The notes under the pieces were generated by a model that saw nothing but the letters and a program-made list of their open reading frames with translations, was not told the DNA's origin and did no database searches. Made by a program: the position numbers and the translations under genes. Below are positions 49,585-59,091 of a stretch of DNA of 64,000 nucleotides, one piece after another. Origin of the DNA: Gammaproteobacteria bacterium. GTDB lineage: Bacteria; Pseudomonadota; Gammaproteobacteria; Ga0077536. The DNA lies in assembly GCA_016209015.1 (NCBI GenBank), contig JACQWY010000018.1, forward strand, positions 62,001-126,000, read 5' to 3'. The stretch's first letter is position 1, and every line of letters begins with the position of its first letter.

Positions 49585-51110
49585 GCGCGGACGTCGCGGC
49601 CGGCCGCGTCGCCTGGCCGGTCGTCATCGCGGCGATGCTGACCGCGCTGCTCGAAGTGCTGGATCTCACCGTCGTCAACGTCTCGCTGCCGCACATGCTC
49701 GGCGCGTTCGGCGCGACGCCCGATCAGATCACCTGGGTCGTGACGTCCTACATGATCTCCTCCGCCGCGATCATGCCGCTCACGGGTTATCTCGTGACGA
49801 ACTACGGCCGGCGCCGGACGCTGCTGTTCTCGATCGGCGGCTTCGTCGTGACCTCCGCCGCCTGCGGCGCGGCGTGGAATCTGCAATCGATGGTGATCTT
49901 CCGGCTGCTGCAGGGCGCGACGGGCGCGGTGCTGATCCCGCTCGCGCAATCGTTCCTCTTCGAAGCCTTCCCGCGCGAGAAGCGCGCCCAGGCGATGTCG
50001 ATCTTCGGGCTGTCGATCATGATCGCGCCGATCCTCGGGCCGACGCTCGGCGGCTGGATCACCGAGAATTTCGAATGGCGCTGGGTGTTCTACATCAACG
50101 TGCCGATCGGCGTCGTCGCCTTCCTGCTCGGCATGGCGCAGGTGCCGGCGAGCGAAAGGCCCGCGGTCAGGTCCACGGACTGGACCGGGCTCGTCCTGCT
50201 CTGTGTCGGCATCGGCTCGCTGCAGGCGGTGCTCGACCAGGGTCAGACGCTCGACTGGTTCGCCTCGAATGTCATCTCGGGGCTCACGTTCGTGTGCGTG
50301 GTGACCTTCCTGGTGTTCACCGTGCGCGGCCTCTCGCGCCCGGACAACATCATCGATCTGAAGCTCTTCCGCGATCGCAATTTCGCGCTCGGCTGCCTGC
50401 TCATCGCGGGCTACGGGCTCGCGATGTACGGCACGATTACGCTCCTGCCGTTGCTCTCGCAGCGCGTGCTCGGTTATCCGGCGGACACCGCGGGCCTGAT
50501 CTTCCTGCCGCGCGGCCTGGTGAGTGCCGTGATGATGGTGCTGATCGGCTCCTATCTCGCGGGGCGCGTCGACGTCCGCAAGCTCATCGGCGTCGGCGTC
50601 GTCGTCTCGGCGGTGTCGTGCCTGCTCATGACGGAGTACAGCCTCGACATCGACATGTGGGGACTCATCTGGCCGGGCTTCGTACAGGGCTTCGGCATGG
50701 CGCTGATCTTCGGTCAGGTGTCCGTCATCACGTTCGACACCGTACCGCCGCACAAATCGGACGAAGCGGCCGGCCTCTACAGCGTGACGCGGACGATCGG
50801 ATCGTCGATGGGGGTCGCGATCTCGGGCACGGTGCTCGTCCGCCAGGAGCAGGTGCACACGAACATCCTCGGCGGCCACGTCACGGCCTGGAATCCCGCG
50901 CTCGCGCACTGGCTCGACGTGCAGCACCTCGACTGGACCGAGCCGACGACCCCGGCCTTCCTCGCCCACGAGATCGGCCGCCACGCGACGATGGGCGCGT
51001 TCCTCGACTGCTACTGGATGATCGCGTGGTTCTTCATGGCGCTGCTGCCGATGGTGTTCCTGCTGAAGCGATCGGTGCATTTGAAGGCAAGGGAGTCGGG
51101 GGCGCATTGA
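49569..51110 (+). CDS. MFS transporter, DHA2 family (EmrB/QacA-like)
   Basis: About 513 residues with 14 predicted helices. LDLTVVNVSLPHMLGAFG is the DHA2 first-helix motif, MLTALLEVLD opens it, and NYGRRRTLL and GPTLGGWI are the A and C motifs. It expels hydrophobic compounds using proton motive force with the HlyD partner. GTG 49569 (or 49575) starts inside the HlyD gene, implying coupling. Confidence 0.92.
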   Translation: MAVALSADVAAGRVAWPVVIAAMLTALLEVLDLTVVNVSLPHMLGAFGATPDQITWVVTSYMISSAAIMPLTGYLVTNYGRRRTLLFSIGGFVVTSAACGAAWNLQSMVIFRLLQGATGAVLIPLAQSFLFEAFPREKRAQAMSIFGLSIMIAPILGPTLGGWITENFEWRWVFYINVPIGVVAFLLGMAQVPASERPAVRSTDWTGLVLLCVGIGSLQAVLDQGQTLDWFASNVISGLTFVCVVTFLVFTVRGLSRPDNIIDLKLFRDRNFALGCLLIAGYGLAMYGTITLLPLLSQRVLGYPADTAGLIFLPRGLVSAVMMVLIGSYLAGRVDVRKLIGVGVVVSAVSCLLMTEYSLDIDMWGLIWPGFVQGFGMALIFGQVSVITFDTVPPHKSDEAAGLYSVTRTIGSSMGVAISGTVLVRQEQVHTNILGGHVTAWNPALAHWLDVQHLDWTEPTTPAFLAHEIGRHATMGAFLDCYWMIAWFFMALLPMVFLLKRSVHLKARESGAH

Positions 51111-51129
51111 TCGGCGATCCCAGGTCGCG

Positions 51130-51255
51130 GTGAAAGAGGCGCGGCGCCGACGGGAAATGGGGTCAGGTTCGAATTCGCGGGCGAGCGCCCGGGCATGGGT
51201 CGCTCGCGTCGGCCGCGAAATCGAACCTGACCCCAATTCCCTCTACGCGTCTTTC
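51130..51255. repeat. ~125-bp GGGGTCAGGTTCG inverted-repeat element, copy A
   Basis: GGGGTCAGGTTCG (51159-51171) is inverted against CGAACCTGACCCC (51222-51234). Homology with copy B at 57281-57405 extends beyond the arms on both sides (GTGAAAGAG outward, CTACGCGTCTTTC inward), in the opposite orientation; only the centre differs. It lies between the MFS pump and the AsmA-like gene. Confidence 0.85.
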
Positions 51256-51256
51256 C

Positions 51257-54200
51257 TCACGGCTTCACCTCGGGCACCTTCACCTTCGCCGCACTCCCTT
51301 TCTCCAACTGCGGCGCTTCGGCTTCGCGTTTGATCTCCTCGCCGAGCCAGCGGTACCTGATGTTGCCGATGAGGCCGGCGAGCGGGCGGAAGAACGCGCC
51401 CTTGACCGTGCCGCTGCTCGCGGCCTGGATGATGTCGTCGAAATTCGATTCCGTCGCCGAGGGCGTGCCCCAGATGCGGAACTCGGGTCCCTTCCAGTAG
51501 CCGAGCGCGTCGCGTTCGGGTTTCAGCAGATCCATGCTGTAGAGGATCGCGGCACCGCGGCCCACCATGTCGAGATTGCCCGTGAGCTCGAGCGGGCTCG
51601 ACAGGATGTCCTTGCCCGGCACGTAGCCGATGCCGCCCGTCGCGGTCATCGCGATCGTCGGGCTGCGCACCACGAACTGCTCGACCTTCACGGCCCGCGA
51701 ATCGTCGCGCAGCACGTGGATGTCGACGGTGTCGTAGTTGATCTCCTGGATGTAGTTCACGAGCCGCGACAGCGCGCCCGCGCCGAAGCCGTCCGTCGGC
51801 ACGTAGGAGAGGCCCTCGCCGATGATCCCGAGGATGCCGGAGGACGCGATGAGCAGCGTGCTGTCCGGGGGCAGTGGCCGGAACAGGCCGTCGCGGCTCT
51901 GCATGCGGATGTCGAACAGCACGTGGTTGCGGAACTGCGCGGCGTTCGGCGAGCGGCCGAACGCGGACACGTCCATGCCGAACAGGCCCTCGATCTGCGG
52001 CTTGTTGCCGGGCACGAGCTCGGTGAAGAACGTGTTGAGATCGAAGTCCTCGACCTTGCCGGTGAGCTTCACGTCGTAGGGCTCGGCATTCGCCTTGTCG
52101 AATGCGACCGCGCCGTCGAACGTGATCGGGCTGTCGTGGAAGCGCATCGCGAAGTCGCGCAGCGAGACGTGATCCGGGAAGACGTCGAGCTTGCCCTGGA
52201 TGCCGCGCAGGATGATGTAGTCCGTGTAGTACACGCGCTTCGCGTCGAGGTTCACGTGCGCGGCCCAGGGCAGCTTGTCCCAGAACGCGCGCGCATCGGG
52301 CGTCTCGTCGAGCACGACCGGCGACGTCGGCGCCGCAGCCTGCTCCGGCGCGGGCGCCGACACTTGCGCGGGCGGCCGGCGGATGCTCGCGCGCAGCGCG
52401 AGCATGTCGTTGAGATAGAAGCGCTCGCTCTTGAAATCCAGCTTGAACAGGCCCGGACCCTCGGCCTGCGGTGCGTAGCTCGTCGCGATCAGCGCCTTCG
52501 TCGGACCGGAATCACCGTCGCCGTTGAACGCCATCTGGAATTCGAAGCCCTTGCCGTCGGGCGACATGTGACCGTCGGCCGGCATGTCGATCGTCGCGAT
52601 CGCGAGCGGCTCGGCGGCGGCGAGCTCGCGCACGTTCGTGTCCGCGTGGATGTTGCCCGAGGGCTCGACGACGATCTTCGTCGCGAGCCGGCCGGCGCGC
52701 AGCTTGTGGCCCGGGAGGATCGCCTGCTGATCGAGGAGCTGCGGCAGCGAGACCTCGAGCTCGGCGAGCAGCTTCTGCAGCGGCACGGTATGCGTGCCGT
52801 CGAGATCGAAGGCGAGCCTGCCCTTCACCGCGGGATCCGCCTCGTGCCCGGCGAACGCGAGCGCGAGGCCTTCGAGACCGGCGCTCAGCGTCTGGCCGCG
52901 CGCGGTGACCTTGCCCGCGATGGTCGCGGTGAGCGGCTGGAACGGCGGCGGCGCACCGTCGGCGAGAACGAGCTCGCGCACCACGAGCGGTGCGACCGTC
53001 GAGGCGTGGAGCAGCGTGCCGTCGGATTCGATCGCGAGCTTGCCGTCGAGACTCGCGAAGCGCGGCGTATCACCGAGGAACACCGACAGCGGCAGGGACG
53101 ACAGCTTCTCGACCTCGAGCGTCGCCGCACCGATGACGTAGTGCGCGTAGGTCTCGTTCTTCGCGAGCAGCGGCTGCACGCGCAGGCCCGGCGAGCCGGC
53201 GAGGCGCACGACCGGGGCGCCGTCCGCGAGCAGGTCCGCTTTCAGGCTCGCGAACTCGCAGGCCGCGCCCTTCTGCGCGAGCTCGTAGTCGAGCTTCAAC
53301 ACGAGCGGCTGCTTCGGCAGCGGGCGCGGCAGCGCCTGCGCGAGGATCGGCTGGCGGGCGAGCCCGTTCAGGCGCATCTCGAGCCGGCCCTTCGCCCCGA
53401 GCCCCATGCCCGCGGCGGTCTTCTCGACGGCCATGCTCGCCGTGCCCGCGCCGAGCACGAGCGCGCCGCGTCCGGCACCGAGCGTGAGATCGGTGTAGCT
53501 GAGCCCGTAGGCGGCCGGCGAGTAGGTGAGCTCGGGCTCGAGGCTCAGCGTAAGACCGCGCAGCCACACCTGCTTGCCCTCGCGCAGGCCGAGGCCCTGG
53601 ACCTCGAGCGGACCGGCGGCGGAGAGCGTGAGCGCGTCGCCGCCCGCCGCGCTGAGCGTGAAGCTCGCGTTCGCGAGCTCGCCCTCGAGCTCGTAGGGCG
53701 GCATGAAGGGATTCAGCCATTCGAGCTGCAGGCGCTGCACCGCGATCGCGGCGAGCTCGCCCTGCGGATTCTTCCAGGTGCCGCCGGCGCCGGCCTCGAT
53801 GCGGAACTTCTGTTTCGCCGTCACCTCGGCGAGCTTCGGCCGATCGCGGCCCGCGATCGTCGCTTTCAAGGCCTGGATCACGAACGCGCCGTTCGCCGCG
53901 TCGATTTTCGCGTCGTAGCTCGCGCTGAGCCCGGCCGGGAGCTTCACACCCTTCACGTGCGGCGCGACCCCGGGCAGCGCGAGCAGCGGATCGACTTCGA
54001 GCTTCGCCTGGCTCGTCACGCCGAAGCGGCGCGGCGCCTCGAGCCGCGGCACGGTGACGTGGAACAGCCCGCTCAGCAGCCGCTGATCGCCGCTGTTGAA
54101 GACGAGATCGTCGAGCCGCAGCCACAGGTGCTCGGGCGTCACACTCAGCTTCGGATTGAACGTCGCATTGCCGGCCGTGAGGATCGCGCCGGCCTCGTTC

Positions 54201-55606
54201 CCGATCTCGAGCTCCGCGAGCGTCGCGGGCGCGCTCGGCAGCAGCCGGATCGTGCCCTTCTTCGTCGTCAGCAGATCGAGATCCGCCTTCAGCACGCCGC
54301 CGCCGACGGTGAGGCCCGGCGCGAGCGGGCTCAGCCAGTCGAGCGGGATGCCGGTGATCTTCAGCCACAGGAGCGCGCGATCGGCCATCAGGAAGGATTT
54401 CGGATCGGCGAGCGGGATCGCGAGCGGCGCCTTCAGCGCGGCGTTCAGGATGCCCCGGCTCTCGTCGTCGGTCAGCGCGGAATCGAAGCGCGTGACATCG
54501 AGCGTCGCGTCGTGCAGCGCGAGCTCGATGATGCTCTCGAGCTTCAATTCGCCCGGCAGCTTCGGCTTCGCGCCGAGCACGCGGTCGAGCGACTTCACGC
54601 CGATCGTGCTCGTGAGCGTGGACTCGACGCCGAGCGGCTGCAGCGTCGCCTGCAGCTTGCCGTCGAGATCCGCGGCGAGCGCCGGCAGCACGAGCGGGCT
54701 GCCGGAAGGCGCGATCAGCCGCTCGTTCGCGGACACGTGGTAGCCGCCCGCGAAGCTGCCGCTCACGCCCGTGTAGACGCCGTCGACGTGCGCCGTCACG
54801 CGCATCTCGCCGACCTCGTCGTACTGCGTGACGACGAGCCGGACGGTCTCGGGCGCAGGCAGCGGCACGGGTTCGTCCCCCTCGTTCGCGGGCGGCGCCG
54901 GCGGCGGCCTGTCGCCCGCCATGACGCCGGCTTCGATCTTCAGCGGGATCGGCGCCGCGTCCGGTGCCGGCTGCAGCGTCACGCTCAGATGCGCATCGAG
55001 CGCGCCGGCGCTGCCGTCGTCGCGTTCCGCGAGATCGAGCGTGCCCTTCGCGGCGACCTGCTCGGGCGCGCCCGGCGGGCCGAGCTTCGCAGCGACGTTG
55101 AAATGCCCGGCCCGGCCGCGGTCGACGCCGCCGCCGTGCAGGCGCAGCGTCAGCACCTGGTGATCGTTCAGCACGACGTCGGCCGTGAGCGCGACGCCCT
55201 CGGCGCGCAGGCCATAGCCCGTGTCGAGCGGTGCGAGCACGCCCGGGAACGGCGTCGCAGGGCCGGGCGGCGGCGCGAAGCGGCTGATGTCGATGTCGGT
55301 ATGGGAGACGTCGAGCGAGCGGACGTCGAGCGTCTTGCGGAGCAGCGCGAGCAGGCCGAAACGCGCCTCGGCCTTGCCGACGTGGAACTTTCCGCCGCGG
55401 TAGACGACCTCGGCGCCGGCGACGTCGAGCGACCAGGGCGTGAGATGGATATAGTCGAGCGCGATCTTCTCGACGTAGGGTGCGGCGTATTTCAGCACGA
55501 GCCGCCGCTGGGTCTCGGCCCGGAAGTAATAGCCGATCACTGCTGCGACGAGCAGCGTGACGGTGACCGCGATGATGAGACGCCGGTGTTTCTTCAGCAC
55601 CGGCAC
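51257..55606 (-). CDS. AsmA/TamB-like giant envelope protein
   Basis: 1449 residues. One N-terminal membrane anchor (about 9-28) is followed by a short AsmA N-domain (LTPWSLDVAGAEVVYRGGKF, LALLRKTLDVRSLDVSHTDI) and a long repetitive beta-rich periplasmic body. The C-terminal part (FAMRFHDSPITFDGAVAFD, GIGYVPGKDILSSPLELTG, FRIWGTPSATESNFDDI) is typical of AsmA-like C-terminal domains. Relatives (YhdP, TamB, YdbH) bridge phospholipids to the outer membrane. Single-gene unit between two inverted copies of the 125-bp element. Confidence 0.82.
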   Translation of the reverse strand: MPVLKKHRRLIIAVTVTLLVAAVIGYYFRAETQRRLVLKYAAPYVEKIALDYIHLTPWSLDVAGAEVVYRGGKFHVGKAEARFGLLALLRKTLDVRSLDVSHTDIDISRFAPPPGPATPFPGVLAPLDTGYGLRAEGVALTADVVLNDHQVLTLRLHGGGVDRGRAGHFNVAAKLGPPGAPEQVAAKGTLDLAERDDGSAGALDAHLSVTLQPAPDAAPIPLKIEAGVMAGDRPPPAPPANEGDEPVPLPAPETVRLVVTQYDEVGEMRVTAHVDGVYTGVSGSFAGGYHVSANERLIAPSGSPLVLPALAADLDGKLQATLQPLGVESTLTSTIGVKSLDRVLGAKPKLPGELKLESIIELALHDATLDVTRFDSALTDDESRGILNAALKAPLAIPLADPKSFLMADRALLWLKITGIPLDWLSPLAPGLTVGGGVLKADLDLLTTKKGTIRLLPSAPATLAELEIGNEAGAILTAGNATFNPKLSVTPEHLWLRLDDLVFNSGDQRLLSGLFHVTVPRLEAPRRFGVTSQAKLEVDPLLALPGVAPHVKGVKLPAGLSASYDAKIDAANGAFVIQALKATIAGRDRPKLAEVTAKQKFRIEAGAGGTWKNPQGELAAIAVQRLQLEWLNPFMPPYELEGELANASFTLSAAGGDALTLSAAGPLEVQGLGLREGKQVWLRGLTLSLEPELTYSPAAYGLSYTDLTLGAGRGALVLGAGTASMAVEKTAAGMGLGAKGRLEMRLNGLARQPILAQALPRPLPKQPLVLKLDYELAQKGAACEFASLKADLLADGAPVVRLAGSPGLRVQPLLAKNETYAHYVIGAATLEVEKLSSLPLSVFLGDTPRFASLDGKLAIESDGTLLHASTVAPLVVRELVLADGAPPPFQPLTATIAGKVTARGQTLSAGLEGLALAFAGHEADPAVKGRLAFDLDGTHTVPLQKLLAELEVSLPQLLDQQAILPGHKLRAGRLATKIVVEPSGNIHADTNVRELAAAEPLAIATIDMPADGHMSPDGKGFEFQMAFNGDGDSGPTKALIATSYAPQAEGPGLFKLDFKSERFYLNDMLALRASIRRPPAQVSAPAPEQAAAPTSPVVLDETPDARAFWDKLPWAAHVNLDAKRVYYTDYIILRGIQGKLDVFPDHVSLRDFAMRFHDSPITFDGAVAFDKANAEPYDVKLTGKVEDFDLNTFFTELVPGNKPQIEGLFGMDVSAFGRSPNAAQFRNHVLFDIRMQSRDGLFRPLPPDSTLLIASSGILGIIGEGLSYVPTDGFGAGALSRLVNYIQEINYDTVDIHVLRDDSRAVKVEQFVVRSPTIAMTATGGIGYVPGKDILSSPLELTGNLDMVGRGAAILYSMDLLKPERDALGYWKGPEFRIWGTPSATESNFDDIIQAASSGTVKGAFFRPLAGLIGNIRYRWLGEEIKREAEAPQLEKGSAAKVKVPEVKP

Positions 55607-55701
55607 AGTATACGGATTCCGGCGCGCGGCGCAGCCCGCCGCGGCCGGATTCGAGTCGTGCTCGGCGCCTCGGCGCGGGCGCCAGGAGATCGCCGTCCGG
55701 C

Positions 55702-56994
55702 TCAGACCACGAAGCGCGGCCGCGTCGCGCGGCCGGGACCGCTGTCGCGCGGCGAGACATGCGCGTTACCGCCGCGTTTGCTCGGCGTGTCGTCGTATTC
55801 CGCGAGCTCGAGACGCGCGATCTGATTGCGATGAACTTCGTCCGGGCCGTCCGCGATGCGCAGCAGGCGGGCCATCGCATAGGCATGCGAGAGGCCGTAC
55901 TCGGCCGAGACGCCCGCGCCGCCGAAGGACTGGATGACGAGGTCGACGACCTGGCAGGCCATGTTCGGCACCGCGACCTTGATCATCGCGATTTCCTTCC
56001 GCGCGACCTTGTTGCCGACGGTGTCCATCATGTAGGCGGTCTTGAGCGTGAGCAGCCGCGACTGCTCGATCATGATGCGGATGTTCGCGATGCGCTCCTG
56101 TGTGACCGTCTGCTCGGAGACCTTGCGGCCGAACGCGGTGCGCAGCTTCGTGCGCCGGCACATGCGCTCGAGCGCGCGCTCGGCGAGGCCGATGAGCCGC
56201 ATGCAGTGATGGATGCGGCCGGGCCCGAGGCGTCCCTGTGCGATCTCGAAGCCGCGGCCCTCGCCGAGCAGGATGTTCTCCGCCGGCACGCGCACGTTCT
56301 CGAAGAACACTTCCGGATGGCCGTGCGGCGCCTCGTCGAAGCCGAACACGGGATGGATGCGCTTGATCGTCACGCCGGGCGTGTCGCGCGGCACGAGGAT
56401 CATGGACTGCTGCTGGTGGCGGTTCGGATTGTCCGGATCGGTCTTGCCCATGACGATCATGATCTTGCAGCGCGGGTCGAGCGCGCCCGACGTCCACCAC
56501 TTGCGGCCGTTGATCACGTAGTGGTCGCCGTCCCGCACGATGCGCGTCGCGATGTTCGTCGCGTCCGACGACGCGACCTCGATCTCCGTCATCGCGAACG
56601 AGGAGCGGATCTCGCCCGCGAGCAGCGGTTCGAGCCACTGCTGCTTCTGCTTCGCCGTGCCGTAGCGCACGAGCACTTCCATGTTGCCGGTGTCGGGCGC
56701 GGAGCAGTTGAAGACCTCGGGCGCGAAGAACGAGCGGCCCATCTCCTCGCAGATCGGGGCGTACTCGAGGTTCGTGAGGCCGGCGCCCAGCTCGCTCTCC
56801 GGCAGGAAGAGGTTCCACAGGCCGGCAGCTTTCGCCTTCGCCTTCAGCTCTTCCAGAAGCGGGATCGGCTGCCAGCGATCGCCCTCCTCGATTTGCGCGA
56901 GCATCTCCTCCTCGTTCGGGTAGACGTGCTCGATCATGAAATCGGCGACGGCCTGTCCGAGCTTCCTCGTCTTGTCGTTGTAGGCGAAATCCAT
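55702..56994 (-). CDS. Acyl-CoA dehydrogenase, ACAD10/11-type
   Basis: 430 residues. [50 protein letters not shown] at the C-terminus (shown here for its DGPDEVH signature) mark the ACAD10/11 branch, where the position of the classical catalytic Glu is Asp. Eukaryotic ACAD11 joins this domain to a kinase for 4-hydroxyacyl-CoA; here the kinase-like gene is separate at 37782-38789. FAD-dependent, cytoplasmic. The first start, ATG 56994, gives the family N-terminus. Confidence 0.88.
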   Translation of the reverse strand: MDFAYNDKTRKLGQAVADFMIEHVYPNEEEMLAQIEEGDRWQPIPLLEELKAKAKAAGLWNLFLPESELGAGLTNLEYAPICEEMGRSFFAPEVFNCSAPDTGNMEVLVRYGTAKQKQQWLEPLLAGEIRSSFAMTEIEVASSDATNIATRIVRDGDHYVINGRKWWTSGALDPRCKIMIVMGKTDPDNPNRHQQQSMILVPRDTPGVTIKRIHPVFGFDEAPHGHPEVFFENVRVPAENILLGEGRGFEIAQGRLGPGRIHHCMRLIGLAERALERMCRRTKLRTAFGRKVSEQTVTQERIANIRIMIEQSRLLTLKTAYMMDTVGNKVARKEIAMIKVAVPNMACQVVDLVIQSFGGAGVSAEYGLSHAYAMARLLRIADGPDEVHRNQIARLELAEYDDTPSKRGGNAHVSPRDSGPGRATRPRFVV

Positions 56995-57160
56995 CGGCGC
57001 TCTCCTCGGTTGAGTGGGGACGAACGTCCCGCATGCCGCGGCATCCTAGGTAGCCGGCCGCCCATAGGTCAAATCAATAGTCGTTATCTGCGGCCATTCC
57101 CGATAATGATGTGACTGCAGGTCGTGCCGAGGGAAGCGCCGCATAGCCCGCGTCTTCCGG

Positions 57161-57188
57161 AGGTCGGGCTGACGAAGGACGCCCGACA
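57161..57188. repeat. GTAGGTCGGGCT hairpin repeat, copy 4
   Basis: AGGTCGGGCTGACGAAGGAC followed by GCCCGACA. The stem GTCGGGC/GCCCGAC is kept, and loop GACGAAGGA is shared with copies 2 and 3. It lies in the 527-bp gap upstream of the ACAD10/11-type gene. Confidence 0.75.
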
Positions 57189-57280
57189 TTCCGACCGTCT
57201 CTCCAGCCTCGTCACGAACATCGGTGATTCCCATCGGCGTCGGCCCAACGGTCATGCAGTTTGTGCAGCGCCCGCAAACA

Positions 57281-57405
57281 TGAAAGACGCGTAGAGGGAA
57301 ATGGGGTCAGGTTCGATTTCGCGGCGAACGTAATGGCGCGTACCCGGGCGCTCCCCCGCGAATTCGAACCTGACCCCATTTCCCGCCGGCGCCGCCGCTC
57401 TTTCA
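57281..57405. repeat. ~125-bp GGGGTCAGGTTCG inverted-repeat element, copy B
   Basis: GGGGTCAGGTTCG (57303-57315) is inverted against CGAACCTGACCCC (57365-57377). Outside the arms, GACGCGTAGAGGGAA to the left and CGCCGCTCTTTCAC to the right match copy A at 51130-51255 in reverse. Together with the 57161 hairpin it fills most of the gap; no gene is seen. Confidence 0.85.
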
Positions 57406-57521
57406 CGGCAACCTACGAGACGACGAGACGGCCGGGCCTCGTCGCGACGCTCCCGCAGACGACCCGCCGCGGATCTCGGCTACCATACGCGCTCCCCGCC
57501 ACACGACCCACGAGGACCGCC

Positions 57522-57851
57522 ATGCCGCTCGCCGACACGGACAAGATCGATTACACCGGCATCGCGCCGAACGGCACGTGCGTGCTGACGCTCGCCGACG
57601 ACCGCGACTGGTCGGCGCTCGCCGAGCATCTGAACCTGCTCGGCGCGAAGCTCGCGACGTATCGTCACTTCCTCGCGAGCGGCGAGCTGCAGCGCGCCTA
57701 TCCCGGCGCGCGCGGCAAGCCCGTCGAAGTGATCGTCGCGCTGCGCGCCGCGCCGCCGGCGGAAGCGCTGGACGTGCTGCAGGAGCATATCGCGGACTTC
57801 CAGGCGCTGGGCGCCGCGTTCTCGTGGCGCGTGTTCGACATGCCCCCCTGA
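57522..57851 (+). CDS. DUF6572-family small protein
   Basis: 109 residues; the KIDYTGI...CVLTLADDRDW opening and LNLLGAKLATYRHFLASGEL resemble the DUF6572 family of unknown function. ATG 57522 follows CGAGGA; the longer open frame to the left runs through repeat DNA. Soluble, no signal peptide. Not obviously in an operon; the LLM gene starts 98 bp on. Confidence 0.72.
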   Translation: MPLADTDKIDYTGIAPNGTCVLTLADDRDWSALAEHLNLLGAKLATYRHFLASGELQRAYPGARGKPVEVIVALRAAPPAEALDVLQEHIADFQALGAAFSWRVFDMPP

Positions 57852-57948
57852 AGGGAGTGGGACGGCGTGCGTCGCCGCCTTGCTAGAATCCCCTGTCGCG
57901 CGACCAGTCGCGCGACAGCACGATCAATCGACATCCCGGGAGGACAAT

Positions 57949-58833
57949 GTGAGCAAGAAAACCGCGAGTGGCATCGGCGTCGGCGTGTTCCAGGTGATAG
58001 GCGATCTGCCGTCCGGCGATCCGGCCGTGATCGCGAAGCGCGCCGAGGAGCTCGGCTTCCATTCCTACTGGCTGCCCGAGCACACCGTCATACCCAAAGG
58101 CTCCTGTGACGATTATCCGGGCCGGCCGCCGAACACGCCCGTGCCGGAGTATCTCTTCAAGATGCCGGATCCCTTCATCGGCCTGACCCGTGCCGCGGCG
58201 GTGACGAAGACGATCAAGCTCGGCACCGGCGTCTGCCTCGTCCCGGAGCGCAATCCGCTGCTCGCCGCAAAACAGATCGCGACCCTCGATCACTACTCCG
58301 GCGGCCGCTTCCAGTTCGGCATCGGCGCCGGCTGGAACGAGCCCGAGTGCACGGTGCTCGGCGGCGACTTCGATCACCGCTGGGCGCAGACGAAGGAATC
58401 GATCGCGGTGATGAAGAAGCTGTGGACCGGCGAATACGTCGAGCATCACGGCAAGTACTACGACTTCGGGCCGCTCGTCTGCCTGCCGAAGCCCGGCCGC
58501 AGGCCGCATCCGCCGGTCCTGCTCGGCAGCATCGGCTCGCCGCTCGTCTTCAAGCGCGTCGTGGAATGGGGCGACGGCTGGGTGCCGGTGTGCTTCGATC
58601 CGAAGGAGATCGCGGACGGCAAGGCCGAGCTCGTGAAACTCGCGAAGGCCGCGGGCCGGGATCCCGACTCCCTCGAAATCACGGCCTTCGGTCTCGACGG
58701 CTTCCACCGCACGCCGCAGGCGCTCGCGGAGATCGCGAAAGCCGGCGCGCAGAACGCGGTGATCTGGCTGCAGGGCGGGGACGAGAAGTCCGTGCTCGCC
58801 GAGCTCGAGGCGCTCGCGGCGGCGGTCTTCTAG
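57949..58833 (+). CDS. Luciferase-like monooxygenase-family (F420/FMN-dependent) oxidoreductase
   Basis: 294 residues from GTG 57949 with GGGAGGA upstream. TIM-barrel luciferase-like fold: GFHSYWLPEHTVIP, LGTGVCLVPERNPLLAAKQIATLD and GIGAGWN are LLM family motifs shared by F420-dependent and FMN-dependent members. The TIGR03619-type subgroup is likely. No F420 biosynthesis gene is in the window. A second LLM gene lies convergently at 59092-59940. Confidence 0.88.
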   Translation: MSKKTASGIGVGVFQVIGDLPSGDPAVIAKRAEELGFHSYWLPEHTVIPKGSCDDYPGRPPNTPVPEYLFKMPDPFIGLTRAAAVTKTIKLGTGVCLVPERNPLLAAKQIATLDHYSGGRFQFGIGAGWNEPECTVLGGDFDHRWAQTKESIAVMKKLWTGEYVEHHGKYYDFGPLVCLPKPGRRPHPPVLLGSIGSPLVFKRVVEWGDGWVPVCFDPKEIADGKAELVKLAKAAGRDPDSLEITAFGLDGFHRTPQALAEIAKAGAQNAVIWLQGGDEKSVLAELEALAAAVF

Positions 58834-58889
58834 GGTCGTCGCCGAGCGGCAGGGTGGATTGGCGGACGCAGCCTGCCACGACTCATCGC

Positions 58890-59057
58890 TGTCGCCCTCG
58901 CGCAGGCGAGGGCCCAGTCGGCGACCTGCGGCACCGGCAGTGAACCTCGGGTCATCGAGTGCTCGCTTGCACGCCGCGCCGCCGGTCGGCAATCGCCCTG
59001 CGGTTCGACATCAGCGCCGTGGCTGGACGACTGGGCCCTCGCCTGCGCGAGGGCGAC
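58890..59057. repeat. REPIN/MITE-like element R1, copy 6 (CCCTCGC stem)
   Basis: About 168 bp. Left end GTCGCCCTCGCGCAGGCGAG then GGC, right end GGGCCCTCGCCTGCGCGAGG then GC. Both stems pair perfectly, with the CCCAGTC/GACTGGG flank common to all R1 copies. It lies between the two convergent LLM genes. Confidence 0.88.
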
Positions 59058-59091
59058 GCGTCGATACCAGCCCGACCCTGGGCGACGCCCC

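Noticed and set aside
51716-55825. 1369-residue plus-strand open frame
   Set aside because: Fully antisense to the AsmA-like gene, which has a membrane anchor and family motifs; composition of the plus-strand text is that of a shadow frame.
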